Assembly (NCBI GenBank): GCA_937919125.1
Contig: CALFOB010000209.1
Span: forward strand, 1-7,888
DNA length: 7,888 nt
Direction of reading: 5' to 3'
Source of the DNA: an uncultured Micrococcales bacterium
GTDB lineage: Bacteria > Actinomycetota > Actinomycetes > Actinomycetales > Microbacteriaceae
Part shown: positions 5,618 through 7,888 of the stretch, one piece after another
Layout: each line of letters begins with the position of its first letter
Numbering within the stretch: the stretch's first letter is position 1
Program-made: the position numbers and the translations under genes
The notes under the pieces: generated by a model
Told to the model about the DNA's origin: nothing
What the model saw: the letters and a program-made list of their open reading frames with translations, nothing else
Database searches by the model: none

Positions 5618-6535
5618 TTACTCTTTCGTTTTGATTAGGGATGGGTCTCCCAATATTGCTTCGTTCAGTAGAAATCTTATTTCTTGAAGGGATAGCGCTT
5701 CGGTGTATGCAGTGTTTTTGTAGAACCTACTAAATTCCACAGACTTCAATGCAGGTAAGACTCTCTCATCGTGGAGCTTTAGAAACATAAGTGTGCTGTT
5801 GGGGACTCTTTCAAACTCAGTTCTTATAAGTCCGCAACTGTAGCCAAATACTGTGACTGCAACATCGGCCTCTTCAGGACCTACCTTTGAGACTAGTCCT
5901 AGATCTTGAACCTTGATTAGATCTCTCTGAGCATCTTTTCTTTGCCAAAGTTGAAAGCAGGTGCGAAGGCTGGATTTCTGCCAAACCATTTCGCCTAAGT
6001 CATCAACATAGTCAATGCTCAAATCTTGGTCATGTACCAAATGAAAGTTTCTATCGAGTCTGTTGATTACAGACCACTTGCGCCAACTCCTAGGAACTAT
6101 GAAGGCGATGTAGTCGCTATGCTTGGCAGCCTTATTAAAGAAGGGGATACTCAAGGAGTTGTTTCTACCAAATGGGGGATTAGAGATCGTGATAGCACCG
6201 TTGATGCCATCTAGATCAGCTTCTAGGAAGTCTCCTAGTTTCACACCCTCTGCTTTAGGTTCGATGTCGAAGCTCAGAACTTAGGTGGCACCTAGTTCTT
6301 TGGCCGCTTTGATAAATGCTCCTGTGCCTCCAGCTGGTTCAATGACCAGCTTGCCTTTTAGACCAACAACTAGAGGTTCAATCTGCTTGGTTAGTTTTAG
6401 AGCTAGATCGATAGGGGTATAAAACTGCTCTTTACCGGTCACCCTGCGATTGCCAGGACGTGCCTTGTCAGATTGAGCAGGGGTCATAATCTCAAGGATA
6501 TCACTGCCAATCATTAGACTTACAAAGTTGAGCAT
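5618..6535 (-). pseudogene. N6-adenine-type methyltransferase interrupted by an in-frame TAA
   Basis: One reading frame of about 305 codons is split by a single TAA at 6283-6281. Upstream (6535-6284, 84 codons) are GKEQFYTP (motif X-like) and VIEPAGGTGAF, the SAM-binding motif I. Directly after the stop, in the same frame, come VLSFDIEPK (motif II-like, acidic residue for SAM) and later SNPPFGRN, the NPPF catalytic motif IV (combined residues about 119-122). The C-terminal part may serve target recognition. Because the frame is unbroken apart from the stop, this is a point nonsense change or a base-call error, not a frameshift. NPPF enzymes methylate exocyclic amines, mostly adenine in DNA, but RNA or protein targets are possible. 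No restriction enzyme is visible nearby, so it would be an orphan enzyme. The start is uncertain: ATG 6535, 6514 and 6487 all lack a Shine-Dalgarno, and 6487 (MTPAQSDK) sits closest to the conserved core. Confidence 0.8.
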
Positions 6536-6566
6536 CTGATTATTTCAAAGAAGAAAGACAGTAATT
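6536..6566. promoter_or_regulatory. 31-bp divergent intergenic region
   Basis: Only 31 bp separate the methyltransferase ATG (6535) from the ABC ATPase TTG (6567). Neither start has a good Shine-Dalgarno. On the plus strand there is a purine-rich AAGAAGAAAGA (6548-6558) 8 nt before the TTG. On the minus strand AAATAAT lies just before the ATG and could be a -10 for a near-leaderless transcript. Promoter elements for both directions must overlap the coding ends, or the true starts lie further inside. No confident -35/-10 pair was found. Confidence 0.35.
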
Positions 6567-7511
6567 TTGGCTAAGAAAAGCACTAGTCCAGAGGCAATGA
6601 TTGTTGCCAAAGGGCTCACAAAGGTTTACGGGGACTTCAAAGCAGTTGATGGCATCGACTTCACAGTCTCTAGGGGAGAGTCCTTTGGACTACTAGGACC
6701 TAATGGTGCCGGTAAATCAACCACCATGAAGATGATTGCTGCTACCAGCCAAAGAAGCGGTGGCGAGCTACTTATCTTGGGCAAGGATCCAAATGATCAG
6801 GGCCCAGAGATTAGAGCTCACCTAGGTGTGGTTCCTCAGCAAGACAACCTAGACCGTGAACTAAAGGTCTGGGAAAACCTAATGATTTATGGACGCTACT
6901 TTGGTCTTAGCCGCAAGTGGTTGAAAGTAAAGATTGAAGAGCTTCTAGATTTCGCTCAACTTGCTGACAAGAGAAACAACAAGACTGAAGAGCTCTCTGG
7001 CGGTATGAAGAGAAGACTCACTATCGCTAGAGGATTGGTGAATGAGCCAGAAATCTTGATGCTCGATGAACCAACCACAGGTCTTGACCCTCAGGCAAGA
7101 CACATTCTTTGGGACAGATTGTTCAGACTAAAAGAACAAGGTGTGACCCTGGTCATTACTACTCACTACATGGATGAAGCAGAGCAACTCTGTGACCGTT
7201 TGATGGTTATGGATAAGGGCAAGATTATGGCTGAAGGGTCTCCTGCTGAACTAATCAAGAAGTATTCATCTAAAGAGGTACTTGAAGTTCGTTTTGGAAG
7301 TGCAAACAACGCTCAGGTTGCAAAAGACCTAAAAGGTATTGGTGAGCGTCTTGAAATTCTTCCTGACCGAATTCTGGTTTATGCCGAGAACGGTGAGAAG
7401 TGTTTAGAGCAGATCATCAAGAAGGGATTACATCCAGTTACTTCTTTGGTTAGAAGATCTTCTCTTGAAGATGTGTTCCTTCGTCTAACCGGTAGGACTC
7501 TGGTCGACTAA
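6567..7511 (+). CDS. ABC transporter ATP-binding protein, DrrA/NodI type
   Basis: This 314-residue protein is a stand-alone ABC ATPase of the ABC-2 exporter class (daunorubicin-resistance DrrA / NodI-like). It should energise the permease encoded directly downstream at the inner face of the membrane. Motifs are complete: Walker A GPNGAGKST (44-52), Q-loop VPQQDN (Gln91/92), signature LSGGM (143-147), Walker B ILMLDE with Glu168, D-loop TGLD and H-loop His200 (ITTHYMDEAE). The C-terminal RRSSLEDVFLRLTGR (296-310) is typical of this subfamily. The TTG at 6567 is taken as start, with a weak purine-rich ribosome site. The ATG at codon 11 (6597) is possible, but its GAGG lies only 2 nt away. The stop codon overlaps the permease ATG by 1 nt (TAATG). 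The family exports drugs, lipids or polysaccharides, and the substrate here is unknown. Confidence 0.94.
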   Translation: MAKKSTSPEAMIVAKGLTKVYGDFKAVDGIDFTVSRGESFGLLGPNGAGKSTTMKMIAATSQRSGGELLILGKDPNDQGPEIRAHLGVVPQQDNLDRELKVWENLMIYGRYFGLSRKWLKVKIEELLDFAQLADKRNNKTEELSGGMKRRLTIARGLVNEPEILMLDEPTTGLDPQARHILWDRLFRLKEQGVTLVITTHYMDEAEQLCDRLMVMDKGKIMAEGSPAELIKKYSSKEVLEVRFGSANNAQVAKDLKGIGERLEILPDRILVYAENGEKCLEQIIKKGLHPVTSLVRRSSLEDVFLRLTGRTLVD

Positions 7512-7888
7512 TGGCAATGGATGTTGAATCTAAAGTTGCAATGACTTGGACAGGAGCAGCCATTCTGGTTGATCCTAAGATCAGCATGAAGCGCGGAGCT
7601 TTGTATATTGCTGAAAACAGGTTGTTGAACATGTTGAAGTGGTGGAAATCCATCATTGCTTTTGGTTTAGGAAACCCAACTCTCTATTTACTTTCAGTTG
7701 GTATCGGTGTTGGTTCACTCGTTGACTCTTCTCTAGGGCCTAATGCTATTGATGGGGTTAGCTACCTGACCTTCCTTGCTCCTGCTCTCTTAGCAACAGC
7801 TGGTATTCAAGGGGCTATGGATGAGGTTACTTGGCCAACCCTTGAAGGTTTTGTTTGGGATAGAACATTCTTCTCAATGAACTCAACT
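7511..7888 (+). CDS. ABC-2 type transporter permease, truncated by window end
   Basis: An open frame starts at ATG 7511-7513, sharing its A with the TAA of the ATPase gene, and continues for 126 codons to the window end without a stop. The translation begins MAMDVESKVAMTW, giving a soluble lead of about 45 residues. Hydrophobic segments follow at about 46-71 (IIAFGLGNPTLYLLSVGIG) and 85-103 (YLTFLAPALLATAGIQGAM), then DEVTWPTLEGFVWDRTFFSM. The GNPTLYLLSVGIGVG and LAPALLATAGIQ patterns are typical of DrrB/NodJ-type ABC-2 permeases, normally about 250-280 residues with six helices, so roughly half the gene is missing. No Shine-Dalgarno lies close to the ATG, so translation is probably coupled to the ATPase gene. 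Met3 (7517) is an alternative start. Together the two genes form a two-component exporter. Confidence 0.88.
   Translation, partial: MAMDVESKVAMTWTGAAILVDPKISMKRGALYIAENRLLNMLKWWKSIIAFGLGNPTLYLLSVGIGVGSLVDSSLGPNAIDGVSYLTFLAPALLATAGIQGAMDEVTWPTLEGFVWDRTFFSMNST

Noticed and set aside
6281..6283. Stop-codon reassignment or recoding of TAA
   Set aside because: glyA, folD, the ABC ATPase and the methyltransferase itself end at TAA in family-appropriate places, so TAA is a normal stop here. No recoding signal is apparent.
5618..6535. Two separate genes, or a frameshifted methyltransferase
   Set aside because: The two open segments are in the same frame and join as one continuous methyltransferase core separated only by a TAA, so a single interrupted gene is the simpler reading.
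7450..7656. Minus-strand 68-codon open frame
   Set aside because: It lies antisense to the ATPase end and permease start, both of which have clear family signatures. It has no recognisable motif of its own.

Overview
The window looks like the edge of a short-read assembly contig from a moderate-GC (by eye below 50%) actinobacterium. It is most plausibly a small freshwater Microbacteriaceae-type ('Luna'-like) organism. This placement is inferred from the purU / glyA-folD neighbourhood, the ZTP riboswitch leader, a DrrA/DrrB-type ABC pair, TTG/GTG starts, and heavy use of CTA (Leu) and AGA (Arg) codons. No rRNA or other phylogenetic marker confirms it.

Region 1 (1-25) is not biological: it is the 3' part of the Illumina TruSeq read-1 adapter left at the contig end. 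It truncates purU and creates a false C-terminus and stop codon for it.

Region 2 (26-3139) is a one-carbon/folate block. On the minus strand, a small single-pass membrane protein gene (621-749) is followed by purU (formyl-THF deformylase). Divergent from them, glyA (serine hydroxymethyltransferase) and folD (methylene-THF dehydrogenase/cyclohydrolase) form a tight operon. The glyA leader (about 882-954) carries a clear ZTP/ZMP (pfl) riboswitch. An 8-bp alternative pairing between the aptamer P2 region and the glyA Shine-Dalgarno suggests translational ON control. ZMP accumulates when 10-formyl-THF is short, so the switch would raise GlyA and FolD, which make one-carbon folates, while divergent PurU hydrolyses 10-formyl-THF.

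Region 3 (3142-6535, minus strand) reads in the order: N6-adenine-type methyltransferase interrupted by an in-frame TAA (5618-6535), half-size ABC exporter with fused membrane and ATPase domains (3776-5614), and a small secreted protein with a Pro/Ser/Thr/Lys-rich tail (3142-3717). The last gene converges on folD with only 2 bp between the stop codons.

Region 4 (6567-7888, plus strand) is a DrrA-type ABC ATPase overlapping by 1 nt an ABC-2 type permease that runs off the window. It is divergent from the methyltransferase across a 31-bp gap.

No tRNA, rRNA, CRISPR array, insertion sequence or convincing intrinsic terminator was seen. The only non-coding stretch longer than 200 bases is the glyA leader/promoter region. 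I see no evidence for a wholly new multi-gene system. The most informative points are the riboswitch with its proposed expression platform, the nonsense-interrupted methyltransferase, the adapter artefact, and the unassigned secreted and small membrane proteins.
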